Shown piece after piece: positions 17,521-24,659 of a DNA stretch of 41,233 bases. Source of the DNA: Lachnospiraceae bacterium (GTDB lineage: Bacteria > Bacillota > Clostridia > Lachnospirales > Lachnospiraceae); assembly GCA_017428265.1 (NCBI GenBank), contig JAFRRD010000024.1:1-41233 (forward strand), written 5' to 3'. Every line of letters starts with the position of its first letter. Within the stretch, counting starts at the first letter, position 1. The notes beneath the pieces were generated by a model, which saw nothing but the letters and a program-made list of their open reading frames with translations, ran no database searches and was not told the origin of the DNA. The position numbers were made by a program, and so were the translations under genes.

Positions 17521-17559
17521 ATAAAGAAAATCAGGACCCGCCGGTGGGCAGGTCCTGAT
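17521..17559 (-). terminator. Intrinsic terminator after rpsA
   Basis: On the minus strand a 13-bp stem (ATCAGGACCTGCC / GGCGGGTCCTGAT, one G-U pair) with a CACC loop is followed by TTTCTTTATTTT. It lies 18 nt after the rpsA stop codon and ends the flavoprotein-cmk-ispH-rpsA unit. Confidence 0.92.
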
Positions 17560-17577
17560 CTGCTCTTAGCGAAAGAT

Positions 17578-18789
17578 TCAGGCTTCGGGGGCAGCCTCGA
17601 CGGCTTCCTTGACCTCTTCGACGGTCTCGGCAGCCGCTTCCTTCACTTCTTCAGCCGCTTCTTCCGTTTCCTTCACGGCAGCAGCGATCGCTTCGGGGAC
17701 TTCGATGGTCGCCTTGGCTTCCGCCGGGCGGTCCATCTCAAGGGCCTTGATGGAGATGCTGATCTTCTTGTCCGCGCCGTTGAACTCAACGACCTTCGCT
17801 TCGATCTCCTGACCGAGCTGCAGCACGTCGCTGGGCTTGTTCACGCGGTCCTTGCCGATTTGGGACACATGCAGCAGGGCGTCCACGCCGGGCGCGAGCT
17901 CGACGAAAGCGCCGAAATCGGTCATGCGGGCGACCTTGCCGGTCACGACGTTGCCGATGGCATATTTCTCTTCAGCGTCCAGCCACGGGTTCTGATCCGG
18001 GAACTTCATGGACAGGCCGATCTTCTTGCCCTTGATGGACTTGATGAAGCATTCCACTTCCTGGCCCACCTTGAAGACCTTCTTCGGGTGTTCCAGACGG
18101 CCCCAGCTCATCTCGGAGATGTGCAGCAGTCCGTCGGCGCCGCCGATATCGATGAAGGCGCCGAAATCGGTCAGGTTCTTCACCGTACCGGTCACGATCA
18201 TTCCTTCCTGGATGCTCTCGAACAGCGCGGTCTCGGCCGCTTCGCGGCGTTCCTTCAGGACGCTCTTGCGGTCGCCGATGACGCGGCGCTTGCGGGGATT
18301 GCATTCGATCAGTTTGAATTCGATCTCTTCGCCCACGAACTTGCTCAGATCCTTGACGAAGTTCTCACCCGCCAGGCTGGCCGGGATGAAAATGCGGACG
18401 CCGTCCTTCATGACGCTCAGGCCGCCGGTGGTCGCATTCGCCACGGTGCCCTTCAGGACTTCGCCGCTCTCGCAGGCTTCATTCAGCGCTTCCAGTGCGC
18501 GGTCCTGCGCAAGGCGCTTGTAGGACAGCAGCACCTGGCCGTCGCCGTCGTTGACTTTCAGCACTTTGACCTTCATCTCATCGCCCACATGGACGGCTTC
18601 CTTCAGGTCAAGGTTGGCATCGTTCGTGTATTCGGACTTGGTGATCACGCCGTCGGCCTTGTAGCCGATGTTCAGGTTGATCTCATTGTCTTTAACGCCG
18701 ATAACGGTGCCCGTTACCACGGCCCCCGTACGTATCTGGTTCAGGGAACCTTCTTCTTCCAGCATTTGTTCAAAGCTTACTTCTGACAT
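17578..18789 (-). CDS. rpsA: Ribosomal protein S1 homologue (four S1 domains)
   Basis: This 403-residue RNA-binding protein should help position mRNA on the 30S subunit. Four S1 (OB-fold) repeats lie at about 20-95, 110-175, 190-262 and 275-350. The last two carry the canonical DFGAFIDI...GLLHISEMSW and DFGAFVELAPGVDALLHVSQ signatures. An acidic Ala/Glu/Val tail (about 360-403) follows. It is shorter than the six-domain E. coli protein, as is usual in Firmicutes. The start at 18789 is chosen for GGAGG 9 nt upstream; an in-frame ATG at 18807 overlaps that site. The gene overlaps ispH by 20 bp in another frame. In many Clostridia the two are fused as one polypeptide. Confidence 0.93.
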   Translation of the reverse strand: MSEVSFEQMLEEEGSLNQIRTGAVVTGTVIGVKDNEINLNIGYKADGVITKSEYTNDANLDLKEAVHVGDEMKVKVLKVNDGDGQVLLSYKRLAQDRALEALNEACESGEVLKGTVANATTGGLSVMKDGVRIFIPASLAGENFVKDLSKFVGEEIEFKLIECNPRKRRVIGDRKSVLKERREAAETALFESIQEGMIVTGTVKNLTDFGAFIDIGGADGLLHISEMSWGRLEHPKKVFKVGQEVECFIKSIKGKKIGLSMKFPDQNPWLDAEEKYAIGNVVTGKVARMTDFGAFVELAPGVDALLHVSQIGKDRVNKPSDVLQLGQEIEAKVVEFNGADKKISISIKALEMDRPAEAKATIEVPEAIAAAVKETEEAAEEVKEAAAETVEEVKEAVEAAPEA

Positions 18790-19615
18790 AAGATTGAACC
18801 TCCTCAATGATTTTCTTTGGGGTGCTAGCCCCTGCTGTGATGCCCACGCTACGTACAGGTGTAAAACCGAGATTGCCTAAGTCATTTGCTGACTGGATGT
18901 AATAGGTCTTGGCACAATTAGCCCTGCATATTTCGCAGAGCTTCCTGGTGTTTGAACTTTGACTCCCGCCGATGACGATCATCGCGTCGACTTTGGCTGC
19001 GATAGCCTCCGCCTCCGACTGGCGTCTTTGTGTAGCATTGCAAATTGTATTCACAACAGAAATATCATAACCGCTCTTTTTTAGTTTTGCAACGATTTTT
19101 TCGAATTTTTGCAGGTTAAATGTGGTCTGAGAGACGGCAAAATAACGTTTTTCCGCGGTATTGGTGATAATATCCGTCTCATCCGCGATGATGAGCGGCT
19201 CGTCCCGGCACCAGCCGCGTATTCCCTGCACCTCGGGATGGGCCGGATCGCCGACGATGATGACCTGTTCGCCGCGTTCTTCGGACTCCTGCACAAGGCG
19301 GTGGATCTTCTTCACGAAGGGGCAGGTCGCGTCGGCGACGCTGTGGCCGAGTTGCTCCATGCGCTCCTGTTCTGCGCGGGTCACGCCGTGGGAACGGATG
19401 ACGACGGTGCCGGGCTCAGCCTGCTCCAGTTCGTCAAGAGAGTTCAGGATCCGCACGCCGGCTTCTTCCAGTTCGCCCACCACGGTCTCGTTGTGGATGA
19501 TGGGGCCGTAGGTGTAAAGGGGCTGTCTTCCGCTTTTCAGCAGATCCCATACCAGGCTCACCGCGCGTTCCACGCCGAAGCAGAAGCCCGCCGTTTCGGC
19601 CGTGATGACCTGCAT
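18770..19615 (-). CDS. ispH: 4-hydroxy-3-methylbut-2-enyl diphosphate reductase
   Basis: The last enzyme of the MEP isoprenoid pathway, it reduces HMBPP to IPP and DMAPP with a [4Fe-4S] cluster. The three cluster cysteines are C12 (ETAGFCFGV), C98 (DATCPFV) and C192 (NTICNAT). The substrate-contact GSQSSNTRKL and the GITAGASTP motif are present. Start choice: ATG at 19615 (281 residues) has GGAG 9 nt upstream and gives the usual family N-terminus. In-frame ATGs at 19684 and 19729 would add 23 or 38 low-complexity residues and overlap cmk. It sits between cmk and rpsA. Confidence 0.95.
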   Translation of the reverse strand: MQVITAETAGFCFGVERAVSLVWDLLKSGRQPLYTYGPIIHNETVVGELEEAGVRILNSLDELEQAEPGTVVIRSHGVTRAEQERMEQLGHSVADATCPFVKKIHRLVQESEERGEQVIIVGDPAHPEVQGIRGWCRDEPLIIADETDIITNTAEKRYFAVSQTTFNLQKFEKIVAKLKKSGYDISVVNTICNATQRRQSEAEAIAAKVDAMIVIGGSQSSNTRKLCEICRANCAKTYYIQSANDLGNLGFTPVRSVGITAGASTPKKIIEEVQSYVRSKL

Positions 19616-19691
19616 GGGCTCTCTCTCCGTATCTGTGCCGCTCAGCGCTGCCGCTGTAATGTTCTCTGCTGCCGCGTCGTTCATCGCCGTC

Positions 19692-20378
19692 TCATTCTCC
19701 GTCAGAAAAGTGCGTATTCCGTTCGTCATAAAGGCCCAGAACGTAGCCCGCGACCATGTCGATGCCCATGTCCGAAGTATCGAGCAGGAAGGCGTCGTCC
19801 GCCTGCTTCAGGGGGGCGATCTCGCGGTGGCTGTCGCGGTAATCCCGCTCGATGATCTCGGCCTTCAGGGTCTCGAAATCGGGGGTCTCGCCCTTCGCCG
19901 TCAGCTCGTCGAAGCGGCGCTTTGCGCGCACGTCCGCCGAGGCCGTCATGTAGACCTTCAGGAAGGCGTCGGGCAGCACCACGGTGCCGATGTCGCGGCC
20001 GTCCATGACCACGGTCTTCTCGGCGGCGAGCTTCTGCTGGAGGATCGTCATCTTGGTGCGGACCGCCGCATAAACGGAGCTCGCGGAGGCCATTTTGCCG
20101 GTCTCCTCTTTGCGGAGATACGGGGTGACGTTCTCGCCGCAGAGGATCACCTGCTGCTGGCCGTCGACGTAGTCGATGGTGACGTCCGCGCTTTCGCAGG
20201 CCTTCGTGATGCCTTCCTCGTCGTCAGCCGAAAGGCCGAGCCGCAGGAAATGGATGGCCATGGCGCGGTACATCGCGCCGGTATCCACGTAAATGAGGCC
20301 GCGGCGCGCCGCGACGATCTTCGCAATGGTGCTTTTGCCGGATCCCGCCGGCCCGTCTATCGCAATATGTCTGTTCAT
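19692..20378 (-). CDS. cmk: Cytidylate kinase
   Basis: This 228-residue P-loop kinase phosphorylates CMP and dCMP. The Walker A motif GPAGSGKST lies at 9-17. A GAMYRA nucleotide-binding segment, the VVMDGRDIGTVVLPDA motif and the late RDYRDSHREIAPLKQADDA region are all typical. The ATG at 20378 has GGAGG 6 nt upstream, inside the end of the preceding flavoprotein gene; longer in-frame starts are read-through from that gene. The order flavoprotein-cmk-ispH-rpsA is a recurring clostridial arrangement. Confidence 0.96.
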   Translation of the reverse strand: MNRHIAIDGPAGSGKSTIAKIVAARRGLIYVDTGAMYRAMAIHFLRLGLSADDEEGITKACESADVTIDYVDGQQQVILCGENVTPYLRKEETGKMASASSVYAAVRTKMTILQQKLAAEKTVVMDGRDIGTVVLPDAFLKVYMTASADVRAKRRFDELTAKGETPDFETLKAEIIERDYRDSHREIAPLKQADDAFLLDTSDMGIDMVAGYVLGLYDERNTHFSDGE

Positions 20379-20379
20379 T

Positions 20380-21684
20380 TCAGTCCTCCTTGTTGTCGGT
20401 TGCGCCTTTCCCGGCCGCGTATCCGGTCGACCAGGCGATCTGCAGGTTGAAGCCGCCGGTCGTTCCGTCGAGGTCGAGGACCTCGCCGGCAAAGTAAAGC
20501 CCGCTGACCTTCTTCGACGCCATGGTCTTCGGGTCGATCTCCTTCACGTCCACGCCGCCGCGGGTGACGACGGCTTCGTCGAAGCCGCGCAGGCCCGTGA
20601 TGACCACCGGCAGGTCTTTCACCGCGCGGATGAGATCTGTGCGCTGCGCCTTCGAGACCGTCTGCACCTTCTGTGCCGGAGCGACGCCGGCCTGCCCGAG
20701 GATCACCGGGATCAGGGCCTTCGGCATCCAGCCGGCAAGGTAGGTGTCGAGCTGTTTCCCTTTGTTTTCCGCGGCTTCCCGGAGGAAACGCGCATCCAGC
20801 TGCTCTTCGCTGAGCGCCGGCTTCAGGTCAAGGTGCAGCCGCACCGGGCCTTTTTTCTTCACATTCTCCTCTTCGAGCGCAGTGCCGAGAAGCGCCGATG
20901 CCGAGAGGATGACCGGGCCGCTCAGCCCGAAATGGGTAAAGAGCATTTCCCCGAAGTCTTCGGTGATCTTTTTGCTGCCCTGCTCGACGAGGATGCCGAC
21001 GTTTTTCAGCGAGAGCCCCATCAGGCTCTTCGGCGAAAAGCGGTCGGACAGCGGCTTTTCGAAGCGCGCGGAAAGCGGTACCAGGGAAGGCATCCGGTCG
21101 GTCACGCGGTGTCCGGCTTCCTCCGCAAAACGGTAGCCGTCGCCGGTCGAGCCGGTGCCCGGATAGGACAGGCCGCCGGTCGCCACGATCACGCGGTCCG
21201 CCTGCAGGGTTTTGCGTTTCGGCTTCCCCTCTTCGTCAGCGAACGTGCACACGACGCCTGTCACGGCGCCGTTTCTGATCTGCAGTTTTTCCGCCTGCGC
21301 ACTAAAGATGACCTTCACCCCCGCCTCGTCAAGTGCCTTTTTCAGGGCCTTGATGATATCCGAGGCGTGGTCGCTGGCCGGGAAAACGCGCTGCCCGCGC
21401 TCGGTCTTCAGCTTCGTCCCGTGTGCCTCGACGAAACTCATCATGTCCCCGTTCGGGAAGCGGTCAAAGGCCGAATACAGAAAGCGCGGATTGCGGATAA
21501 TGTGCGCGAAAAACTCTTCTTTCTCACAGGCATTGGTCACGTTGCAGCGGCCCTTGCCGGTAATATAGACCTTCTTGCCGAGCCGGTCGTTTTTCTCGAG
21601 GAGCGCGACCCCGGCGCCCGCTTCGGCTGCCGCGACCGCCGCCATCATGCCGGCGGCTCCTCCGCCGATGACAATGATCCGCAT
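20380..21684 (-). CDS. HI0933/YhiN-family FAD-dependent oxidoreductase
   Basis: This 434-residue flavoprotein has an N-terminal dinucleotide-binding GGGAAGMMAA motif (7-16), the family signature KNDRLGKKVYITGKGRCNVTN (split here as KNDRLGKK and GKGRCNVTN), VIVATGGLSYPGTGSTGDGY, and a C-terminal FAD-contact TTGGFNLQIAWSTGYAAG. Some relatives reduce bile-acid intermediates (BaiN-like), but most have no known substrate and I do not assign one. Its stop lies 1 bp before the cmk start and contains cmk's ribosome-binding site, so expression is probably coupled. Confidence 0.9.
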   Translation of the reverse strand: MRIIVIGGGAAGMMAAVAAAEAGAGVALLEKNDRLGKKVYITGKGRCNVTNACEKEEFFAHIIRNPRFLYSAFDRFPNGDMMSFVEAHGTKLKTERGQRVFPASDHASDIIKALKKALDEAGVKVIFSAQAEKLQIRNGAVTGVVCTFADEEGKPKRKTLQADRVIVATGGLSYPGTGSTGDGYRFAEEAGHRVTDRMPSLVPLSARFEKPLSDRFSPKSLMGLSLKNVGILVEQGSKKITEDFGEMLFTHFGLSGPVILSASALLGTALEEENVKKKGPVRLHLDLKPALSEEQLDARFLREAAENKGKQLDTYLAGWMPKALIPVILGQAGVAPAQKVQTVSKAQRTDLIRAVKDLPVVITGLRGFDEAVVTRGGVDVKEIDPKTMASKKVSGLYFAGEVLDLDGTTGGFNLQIAWSTGYAAGKGATDNKED

Positions 21685-21693
21685 GGCCGCTCC

Positions 21694-23211
21694 TTACCGC
21701 AGTTTGATCTCGACGTCCGGCGCTTCCAGCGTCGTGAGCGCCTCTCTCGTACGCTGCTCCTTCGGCAGCTTCGTCACGCGGGCCGCGTGCTTCAACATCG
21801 CCTTCTCAAGGAAGTTGCGGACTTCGCGGGCATTGGCGAAATTGTCCGGCTTGTTCTCGCAGCGGGCCGTGAAGATCTCGAGCGCCCTTGCCTCCGCTTC
21901 CGCGGACAGGCTGTACTCGTTCTTCTTGCACATCAGTTTGAGGATGTCAACAAGTTCTTCCGGCGTATAATCGGGAAATTCTATGAAGTAGTTAAACCTT
22001 GACGTCAGTCCCGGGTTGGTCTTCAGGAAATCTTTCATCAGCTCGGTATATCCGGCCACGATGACCACCAGTTCGTCGCGGTAATCCTCCATCGCCTTCA
22101 GGATGGTCTCCACGGCCTCCGGGCCGAAGTCATTCTGTCCCTTGTTCTGGGTCAGGGTATAGGCTTCGTCGATGAAGAGCACGCCGCCCACGGCCTGGTC
22201 GATGACCTCCTTGGTCTTGATGGCCGTCTGGCCCACGTAGCCGCCGACTAAGCCGCTCCGGTCCACCTCGACCAGCTGTCCGGTCGGGAGGAGTCCCAGT
22301 TCGCCGTAGATCCCGGCGATGAGCCGCGCGACCGTGGTCTTGCCGGTGCCGGGATTGCCGTAGAACACCATGTGGCGGGACGTGCCCGCATTGGAGAGGC
22401 CGAGTTCCTTTCTCATCTGCTGCACGCGCAGAAGGTTCACGAGGTTCTCGATCTCCTCCTTCACGACTTCCAGGCCGACCAGAGAATTGAGTTCGGCCAG
22501 GATCTCGTCGATGCGGTCCTCGGAAAGGTCGGAGGTGTCCGTCTCACCGGCCTTCTCGGCAGCCGGCGTGACGACAGCCGAAGGCTTGCCGCCCGATACC
22601 GTGCCGGAGCTTCCGGGCGTCAGGACCACCGTTCCGGAAGAAGAACCGGAGGTCTTGCCCGACGTCTTCCCGGGCGTATATTTCACATTGCTGTTCTTGC
22701 CGGCCGTCACCTTGACGTTCTTGTTGCGGAACAGCCCGTAGGTCTCGATCGACTTGTCCAGCATGCGGATGTATTCCGTGAGCGCCTGGACCGCGCCCTG
22801 GTCGGGATCGCCGCTGCTCAGGGCAAGGAATTCACGGCCGAGTTGTTCGTAGGTCGCGATCAGGTAGGCCGTCTTCTTGTTCTGCCACGGGTCGTTCGGG
22901 ATCTTTCCCTTGGCATCCGCCAGGATAAAATACTTCATCGAGGTCGGCAGTTTCTCCGCGTAGCCCACCGCGACCTTGTCATACAGGCCGGTGCGGTCGG
23001 TATAGGACAGGTCGTAGCCCAGATTGGCCTTGACGTAAGCCCGCTGCGCCGCGGTAAAGTTCCTGTCCTGCAGCGACAGATAGACGCAGAACTGCATCAT
23101 GTCCCGGTGCAGCAGCCCCTTCAAGTCGTGCTGCGCCGCGTCGGACACGCGCGCTTCCGTGATCGCCCTGCACATCCGGTCACATTCTTCCAGACGTTCC
23201 ATGATCGCCAT
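21694..23211 (-). CDS. CbxX/CfqX-type AAA+ ATPase with an unrecognised helical N-terminal domain
   Basis: This 505-residue protein has three parts. Residues 1-160 are an alpha-helical domain I do not recognise (LHRDMMQFCVYLSLQDRNFT). A Thr/Ser/Gly/Lys linker (about 165-225) follows. The AAA+ domain (about 240-505) has Walker A GNPGTGKT (285-292), the pore-type segment SGLVGGYVGQTA, Walker B GVLFIDEA (343-350), and the arginine-containing NPGLTSRFNYFIEF region. Family members remodel client proteins (RuBisCO activases, ESX-type EccA, sporulation SpoVK); the client here is unknown. AAGGAG precedes the ATG by 7 nt. It ends 9 bp before the flavoprotein gene, and a repeat element separates it from its upstream neighbour. 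Confidence 0.88.
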   Translation of the reverse strand: MAIMERLEECDRMCRAITEARVSDAAQHDLKGLLHRDMMQFCVYLSLQDRNFTAAQRAYVKANLGYDLSYTDRTGLYDKVAVGYAEKLPTSMKYFILADAKGKIPNDPWQNKKTAYLIATYEQLGREFLALSSGDPDQGAVQALTEYIRMLDKSIETYGLFRNKNVKVTAGKNSNVKYTPGKTSGKTSGSSSGTVVLTPGSSGTVSGGKPSAVVTPAAEKAGETDTSDLSEDRIDEILAELNSLVGLEVVKEEIENLVNLLRVQQMRKELGLSNAGTSRHMVFYGNPGTGKTTVARLIAGIYGELGLLPTGQLVEVDRSGLVGGYVGQTAIKTKEVIDQAVGGVLFIDEAYTLTQNKGQNDFGPEAVETILKAMEDYRDELVVIVAGYTELMKDFLKTNPGLTSRFNYFIEFPDYTPEELVDILKLMCKKNEYSLSAEAEARALEIFTARCENKPDNFANAREVRNFLEKAMLKHAARVTKLPKEQRTREALTTLEAPDVEIKLR

Positions 23212-23235
23212 TGCTAAACTCCTTATTGTTGATTT

Positions 23236-23334
23236 GAAGATCCTTCGTCGGCCTTCAGCCTCCTCAGGATGACAAGGCTGTCATCCTGAGCGGCCTCTCC
23301 TCTGTCATCCTGAGCGGAGCGAAGGATCTTCTCG
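23236..23334. repeat. Palindromic intergenic element, locus D (rearranged)
   Basis: This locus holds three pieces. A right-arm piece (GAAGATCCTTCGTCGG ... CTCCTCAGGATGAC, 23236-23273) comes first. A truncated left arm (GTCATCCTGAGCGG, from 23280) follows. A full left arm (GTCATCCTGAGCG-GAGCGAAGGATCTTCTCG, 23304-23334) is last. The order of arms is the reverse of the other loci. It still lies 14 nt from a stop codon, that of the small membrane exporter. Confidence 0.85.
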
Positions 23335-23348
23335 CTGATTCACCGCTC

Positions 23349-23858
23349 TTACCCCTGCATCGACGCGATGATCGCCGGGATGCCGTAGGTGAAAATGCTC
23401 ATGATCGTGGTCGCGAGCAGCAGGCCAAGGATCACGGCAATAAATGCTTTCTTCTTGTCAATATTCAGCAGGCACGCGATAAGAGACCCCGTCCACGCGC
23501 CGGTACCCGGCAGCGGGATGCCCACGAAGAGAACGAGCCCCCAGAACTCCGCCTTGCGGATCTTCTCGCTCTTGCCCATCGATTTGGCTTCCAGCTTCTC
23601 GACGAGCGGGCGGAACAGCTTCGTTTTCTTTAACGCCGCAAAGATCGGCGTGATGAACAGCAGGATGAAGGGCACCGGGATGATGTTGCCGATGAGGCAG
23701 AACAAAATGCCCTCCCAGAGCGGCATGCCGAGCAGCGCCGCCGCGATCAGGCCGCCGCGGAGTTCCACCAGCGGCACCATGGACACGATCCCCACGATCA
23801 GCCAGTTCGGCATCCCGGAAAGGACCTGCATAAACCAGTTCAGGATCTTCTCAGTCAT
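23349..23858 (-). CDS. Small multidrug-export family membrane protein (COG2426-like)
   Basis: This 169-residue integral membrane protein has about five hydrophobic segments. Family features are the early MVPLVELRGGLIAAALLGMP segment and the mid-protein PLPGTGAWTGSLIA motif. The family was named for a drug-export annotation, but its transport substrate is poorly established, so only the fold assignment is secure. GAGG lies a few bases before the ATG. It has its own candidate promoter overlapping a terminator, and a palindromic repeat element follows the stop. Confidence 0.85.
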   Translation of the reverse strand: MTEKILNWFMQVLSGMPNWLIVGIVSMVPLVELRGGLIAAALLGMPLWEGILFCLIGNIIPVPFILLFITPIFAALKKTKLFRPLVEKLEAKSMGKSEKIRKAEFWGLVLFVGIPLPGTGAWTGSLIACLLNIDKKKAFIAVILGLLLATTIMSIFTYGIPAIIASMQG

Positions 23859-23930
23859 TATTCCTCACGGAAGGCCGTACGGCCTGTCCTACTCATACCA
23901 AAACTACGCTCACTCCTGGGCGCTGCCGGT

Positions 23931-23959
23931 ATCATAGCAAAAAAAAGCCGCCCCGTAAA
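23931..23959 (-). promoter_or_regulatory. Promoter of the small exporter gene, overlapping a terminator
   Basis: An extended -10 TGCTATGAT (TATGAT at 23931-23936) sits directly after the T-run of a terminator. With a 17-nt spacer the -35 would be TTTACG (23954-23959), which coincides with the terminator's TTTAC loop. Confidence 0.55.
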
Positions 23960-23968
23960 GAGGCGGCT
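23939..23968 (-). terminator. Second terminator downstream of tRNA-Trp
   Basis: On the minus strand a 9-bp stem (AGCCGCCTC / GGGGCGGCT, one G-U pair) with loop TTTAC is followed by seven or more Ts. It comes about 40 nt after the first terminator of tRNA-Trp, giving tandem termination. Confidence 0.88.
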
Positions 23969-24005
23969 GCGCAAAATGATCCGAAACCTGCGGGAAAGAA
24001 GGCAT

Positions 24006-24031
24006 AAAAAAACGCCGGTCTCAGCCGACAT
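24006..24031 (-). terminator. First terminator downstream of tRNA-Trp
   Basis: On the minus strand ATGTCGG / CCGGCGT (two G-U pairs) with a 6-nt loop is followed by six Ts, about 30 nt after the tRNA 3' end. Confidence 0.75.
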
Positions 24032-24061
24032 CATCTATGATAATCATCTATGTTGAACGAG

Positions 24062-24132
24062 CAGGGGCAGAAAGATTCGAACTCTCATCGATGGTTTTGG
24101 AGACCACTGTTCTACCCTTGAACTATGCCCCT
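24062..24132 (-). tRNA. tRNA-Trp, anticodon CCA
   Basis: This is a 71-nt tRNA with acceptor stem AGGGGCA/TGCCCCT and discriminator G. The D-arm is AGTTCAAGGGTAGAAC. The anticodon stem GTGGT/ACCAT closes loop CTCCAAA, giving anticodon CCA for UGG. The T-arm has AGTTCGAATCT. CCA is not encoded. It is close to other bacterial tRNA-Trp sequences. Confidence 0.94.
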
Positions 24133-24136
24133 AAAT

Positions 24137-24179
24137 GCTCCGCCCGATATTTATAGCACACCCGGGCGGAGCCTGTCAA
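24137..24179 (-). promoter_or_regulatory. tRNA-Trp promoter with a palindrome enclosing the -10
   Basis: TTGACA (24174-24179), an 18-nt spacer and TATAAA (24150-24155), the latter extended by TGTGC, make a strong promoter. Arms GCTCCGCCCG (24137-24146 on plus) and CGGGCGGAGC (24163-24172) are perfectly complementary and flank the -10 box. This could be an operator or simply a GC-rich structure. Confidence 0.75.
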
Positions 24180-24184
24180 GGGGC

Positions 24185-24212
24185 AAAAAAGGAAATATAT
24201 ACCACATATTTC
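24185..24212 (-). terminator. Candidate terminator of the four-gene A+T-rich operon
   Basis: GAAATAT / ATATTTC form a 7-bp stem with a 7-nt loop, followed by CTTTTTTG, starting 1 nt after the stop codon of the last gene. The stem is A+T-rich and so weak. Confidence 0.5.
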
Positions 24213-24213
24213 T

Positions 24214-24636
24214 TTACTTGAATAAGGCGATCATTTCATGCACAAAAATACCAAAGAGCATCAATGCCAACGCAATATCAGCAATTATGCATCCTGTTAT
24301 GCGCGTGATCCTTCTTTCAATGACTGTCCATTCCTCTTTCGAATGATCTTCTGCCGTTCCCTTTATTGCGTTGATATGCTTTGACGTATTGATCATCGCG
24401 AAAACCAGGACCGCGATCATGGCAAGCGCAAAAAGCACAAAGAAAAGATATGAAGACGAATAATGGAAAAGAGCTTTGATGACCAGACAAATGGCCCCGG
24501 AGATGGCCGGACTGATAATGAATCCGGCAAGCCAGAACAACGCCGTCCATCCGACTTCTTTTATCTCAATGTCATGATGTCCCCAGTCGCCCGGAAGCTC
24601 ATCACTGTGATCCTTGAACCATTGTTTGAAAGACAT
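24214..24636 (-). CDS. Small membrane protein, last gene of the A+T-rich cassette
   Basis: The 140-residue product is not recognised. A soluble, charged N-terminus (MSFKQWFKDHSDELPGDWG, about 1-30) precedes three predicted transmembrane segments (about 31-55, 61-82, 113-135). A charged loop (TAEDHSKEEWTVIERR) lies between the second and third. The ATG at 24636 is preferred, with GAGG about 10 nt upstream; an in-frame start at 24702 would overlap the preceding gene. It follows that gene by 23 bp. The DNA is more A+T-rich than the housekeeping genes on either side. Confidence 0.7.
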   Translation of the reverse strand: MSFKQWFKDHSDELPGDWGHHDIEIKEVGWTALFWLAGFIISPAISGAICLVIKALFHYSSSYLFFVLFALAMIAVLVFAMINTSKHINAIKGTAEDHSKEEWTVIERRITRITGCIIADIALALMLFGIFVHEMIALFK

Positions 24637-24659
24637 ATCGGAAAACCTCAATAAACAAC

